Source: Cylindrotheca closterium
Taxonomy: Eukaryota; Bacillariophyta; Bacillariophyceae; Bacillariales; Bacillariaceae
Direction: 5' to 3'
Assembly: GCA_933822405.4 (NCBI GenBank)
Contig: CAKOGP040001782.1
Span: 1-18,720 of the forward strand
DNA length: 18,720 nt
Shown here in pieces: positions 16,180 to 18,720 of the stretch. Each line of letters opens with the position of its first letter. Within the stretch, counting starts at the first letter, position 1. The position numbers and the translations under genes are program-made. Below the pieces are notes generated by a model that saw nothing but the letters and a program-made list of their open reading frames with translations, made no database searches and was not told the origin of the DNA.

Positions 16180-16921
16180 CTAAGCAGAATGATCCTTCCA
16201 GTCAAACTTTGGTTGCGTCTTTCTCGATGTGGGTTGACCATCAGTCATAATTTTTACCAAACGATCTCGGATCCGATCCTTCAATGTCTGGTCTCTTGTG
16301 TTGATCCAAACTTCAAATCTGTACATAGCATAGTGTCGTGACTTATCTACCACCCGGGCTCCATTGATGTGGTCTTCAAAGGTTCTATCTTCATCAGCGG
16401 AATCTTCAAGCGTCTCACTAACAACTGCAATGACGAGATTCTGCCAGTACAAATCCAGCACATCCAACTCGAAATATTGTCGGCAGAACCACTCTCCTCC
16501 AATCACATTCTGTGGATCGCCCCATTCAGGTTCGATCCCTTTTTTGAACAGCGAATACTCTTCTATAGTTTTCCCTTCTGGTCCGACCTTTTTTCTGCAA
16601 TCGCCGTCAAAGAAGACATCTGAGGGTCTGGGTAAGTGATTGAAATACTTCCAGAACTGTTCGACTGTTGAAAATTCACAGAGCTGCTCCATATTCTCTT
16701 TCCACTTGCTTGGATCTTTCGATCCTGAAGCAGACTTATGCTCCCAGAGAACCCAATCTATTGTTTCAGTGTAGAGGTGAAAAGTGAGAAAATTTCTCAA
16801 ATGATGAAAAACCGTCCGAATGATGGGACAAACGATAGACTTGTCCAACGAATGAATTCGTGAGATTGCAAGTGAAAACCTTAGTCTTACCATTTTGAAG
16901 TGGGTGCGTCTCTTCTGACAT
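16180..16921 (-). CDS. EIF4E: eIF4E-family mRNA cap-binding protein, two exons
   Basis: The model is the complement of 16180-16757 joined to 16891-16921 (202 aa). Exon 1 encodes 'MSEETHPLQN' and splicing yields 'HPLQNDWVLWEH', an exact fit to the eIF4E start (human HPLQNRWALW). Mapping to human eIF4E: W29 corresponds to W56 (first cap-stacking Trp), W46 to W73 (4E-BP/eIF4G surface), W89 to W102 (second stacking Trp), K149, R151 and R157 to the phosphate-binding basic residues, and W161 to W166. The position of Glu103, which contacts the guanine base, is Gly90 (codon at 16519-16521). An insertion of about 15 residues (59-77) lies between W46 and W89, as in protist eIF4E clades from memory. The protein should bind capped mRNA in the cytoplasm, but its affinity or specificity may be altered. 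The start at 16921 is preferred over the longer frame beginning at 17040. Confidence 0.9.
16758..16890 (-). other. Intron of the eIF4E gene
   Basis: This 133-nt intron, phase 1, has donor AATG|GTAAGACT and acceptor CACTGAAACAATAG|ATTGG, read on the minus strand. The match of joined sequence to the eIF4E family is the main support. The downstream exon's frame stays open through the intron, and an ATG overlaps the donor site. Confidence 0.9.
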
Positions 16922-17273
16922 TGTAAATGGCTCGCAATTTCAACCCTCCCATGTACAACTAACAGCCTGTGGTCCAAGGTCGTTGTTTTTTCGATAACCT
17001 GGAAGTAACTGCAAACAGGCAGACGACATGGTGGGAGCATAAAAAGCTGTCGAGTGAGTCATAGTATTCAGTCCCACGAAGACATTCACACTTGACCTGT
17101 TCGAATGAATCGCGCAAATCTAGCCGTTAACGTTTCAGGTGGCATGTGCATGTGAAATAAAACTGTCATGAACTCTCACGAAACTATTTGGAGAGTTTGA
17201 GAGAAGTTCGTACTGTTACTTCTACGCAACCGTGTACTGAATATTCTGGTATATCTAAAACTCCAGTAAGAGC
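16922..17273. promoter_or_regulatory. Shared divergent promoter region, eIF4E and unknown gene
   Basis: About 350 bp separate the divergent starts (451 bp if the second gene starts at 17373). No TATA box is evident. An imperfect inverted repeat near 17173-17203 (CTCTCACGAAACT against AGAGTTTGAGAG) is the only structure seen. Confidence 0.45.
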
Positions 17274-18317
17274 ATGTTGCACAAAATCATTTTGGGACAC
17301 AAGGAAAAACTCCAACTTTCTTCTCACACTTTCGACATCCAATTGTTCTTGTCAGTAAAAAGCAGACGCATCATGAAAGTCAAAGAACTACGCTCGTGGC
17401 TAGAAAACTTTGGTGAAAAGCACAAGCAGCATTATAAGCACGGGATCTCGCATGCTCAAGAAGCTAACCAGGATGAGGACAATTTGCTGACGATTCAAAC
17501 CAAGCCATCCAATGCGTCTACAAGTCGAATGTCTTCGGAGGACAGCATCACGTCAGAAGATGGTGCTTCCCTTTCCTTGGCTTTCTCGTCGTCACCAACT
17601 GACACGAATGACATTGTCATATCCATTGGGGCTCGATCCAATCCTGCGGACGTGGGAGAAGGAGAATGTTACTTCCCTGACCCCAGCTTCGTCGTCTTGA
17701 GCGATGAGTCTTCTGTTGAAGAAGGTGATGAAGACTTGGAGGATTTTCAATTGCTTGGAGATACATTTCATCCTATTTTTGAGGAATCCAACTTTGGGAC
17801 AGAACGTAAGAGCAGTCGTCGTGTGACTTTTGGTGGTATCCAATCAGCTGGAAGCATTTCTATCAACGATCAAGATGCTCGTCCAATCCGGTCGAAAAGA
17901 GCATCTTTGGCAAATGATGCAACGGGGCCCAACTCGTCATTGGGTAGCCGTGATGTCGCGGGCGCCAATACTGATGAAGTTCCACCACCATCCATGCAGC
18001 AGGCGAAATCAATTTTCCGGAAGAAATTAGATCCTGCAGCCGTCGAATTTCTCCAGCCCAAGCAACACCTGTTGTGGGAGACATCTACCCGAAAGCCTGT
18101 TGGAGCTCCCAGATCTAGTGTTGGCGCTGCAATTGAAGTTTTTGGAGGTCAAGGGGGTCGGGAAACAATTGTATCAAGACGGACCGATGAACTCCAGCGC
18201 CGATGGTCGGAAAACAGAGCTGTGACACATGTCAAAAAGACAAAGTGGTGCGTCTGCGAAAAAACTGGAGTGTACAAGAGGAAGATTGTTGTTGAGCCTG
18301 AGTACAGATCTGTGTAG
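17274..18317 (+). CDS. Unrecognised acidic, Ser-rich protein with an RVxF-type motif
   Basis: A 347-aa frame, or 314 aa if translation starts at the second Met (17373, 'MKVKELRSWLENFGEK'), which looks like a natural helix start. I do not recognise the family. The N-terminal helix is followed by a long Ser/Asp/Glu-rich, probably disordered stretch (65-160). At 179-188 is 'KSSRRVTFGG', whose RVTF fits the [RK]-V-x-F docking motif for protein phosphatase 1, a loose pattern. Two more ordered-looking C-terminal blocks follow, 'AKSIFRKKLDPAAVEFL' (about 253-269) and a basic, Trp/Cys-containing end ('KKTKWCVCEKTGVYKRK'). There is no signal peptide or membrane segment. It is transcribed divergently from eIF4E. 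Composition and codon use resemble the neighbours, so it is likely a real nuclear or cytosolic protein. Confidence 0.6.
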   Translation: MLHKIILGHKEKLQLSSHTFDIQLFLSVKSRRIMKVKELRSWLENFGEKHKQHYKHGISHAQEANQDEDNLLTIQTKPSNASTSRMSSEDSITSEDGASLSLAFSSSPTDTNDIVISIGARSNPADVGEGECYFPDPSFVVLSDESSVEEGDEDLEDFQLLGDTFHPIFEESNFGTERKSSRRVTFGGIQSAGSISINDQDARPIRSKRASLANDATGPNSSLGSRDVAGANTDEVPPPSMQQAKSIFRKKLDPAAVEFLQPKQHLLWETSTRKPVGAPRSSVGAAIEVFGGQGGRETIVSRRTDELQRRWSENRAVTHVKKTKWCVCEKTGVYKRKIVVEPEYRSV

Positions 18318-18720
18318 AAAAAAGGGTGAGGTGGAAATTGAGACAGCGGCACCTCTAAATTTGACGCCTGATGAAAGTAGAAGTAATAAACCAAACGAGC
18401 GTGTCAAAGAAAGAACGTCTCATTTCTCCTTCACGAAAGTTGCGAGACGCGTACCCATCACCTTTTTTCATGTCACTGCGACACCATTCAAATTATTTTT
18501 TCCTCTCTACGTGGCGGGCGGACCGTTAATAGATTGATTGCAGCATTCTTAGATGAATTTAGGCACATTTTCGAATGTTGTAAATTTTCAATTTCAGGGA
18601 TATCCCGCAGTTTTCTGTGAAGCCAGCTTTCTCTTTTTTTTGGAGAGTCGATGTGGTCATTTTCACCCTCTTCTGCACGAAACTCCAAAAATCGACTTTC
18701 ACTTATTGCCTGTCAGAAAG
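18318..18720. other. 3' flank, no gene identified
   Basis: An AATAAA at 18385-18390 could be the polyadenylation signal of the upstream gene. Small frames here (for example the minus strand at 18488-18688) show no recognisable protein. A T-rich stretch ending TTTCAG near 18585-18598 resembles a splice acceptor and could belong to a gene that continues past the window. Confidence 0.35.

Noticed and set aside
16922..17040. N-terminal extension of eIF4E to 17040
   Set aside because: The extension reads through the intron; the spliced start MSEETHPLQN joins exactly to DWVLW and fits the family.
17373..17450. Possible SAP-like motif at 'MKVKELRSWLENFGEK'
   Set aside because: Only the first helix resembles the pattern; the rest of the motif is missing.
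18488..18688. 66-codon minus-strand frame near the right edge
   Set aside because: No motif, no clear promoter or neighbour support; could at most be part of a gene outside the window.

Overview
The window looks like nuclear DNA from a compact eukaryotic genome, most likely a diatom or another stramenopile. The evidence is short GT-AG introns (71, 82 and 133 nt), alternating convergent and divergent genes with gaps of 42 to 450 bp, typical eukaryotic proteins (a SART3-like factor, golgin-84, TFIP11, eIF4E), and decayed retroelement fragments of a kind I associate with diatom genomes. The taxon is inference. No rRNA, tRNA, CRISPR array or bacterial operon is visible.

Positions 1-4783 are a graveyard of retroelement pieces. 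First comes the 3' half of a reverse transcriptase/RNase H polyprotein, open at the left edge, frameshifted near 760-800 and apparently lacking the middle of its RNase H domain (1-2039). Next is a gag-like reading frame with a Cys/His motif and a minisatellite (2222-2953). It is followed by a decayed polyprotein fragment in two frames (3011-3858). The stop codon of that fragment lies inside the left arm of a large inverted repeat (arms about 370 bp, about 93% identical by hand alignment). Positions 4784-5427 hold no convincing gene.

From 5428 to 18317 there are six intact genes. They are a three-exon secreted or Golgi glycosyltransferase-like gene (+), a SART3-like HAT-repeat/RRM splicing factor (+), a golgin-84-type tethering protein (-), TFIP11/Ntr1 (+), a two-exon eIF4E-family cap-binding protein (-), and an unrecognised acidic, Ser-rich protein (+). 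SART3/golgin and TFIP11/eIF4E are convergent pairs. Golgin/TFIP11 and eIF4E/unknown are divergent pairs that probably share promoters.

By family, the SART3-like protein (U4/U6 re-annealing) and TFIP11 (lariat spliceosome disassembly) both act in spliceosome recycling, and eIF4E binds the mRNA cap. The glycosyltransferase and golgin belong to the secretory pathway. I see no dedicated new multigene system. The observations most worth checking are the inverted repeat with a polyprotein end in each arm, the eIF4E with Gly at the cap-contacting Glu position, and the palindrome-rich golgin/TFIP11 promoter.
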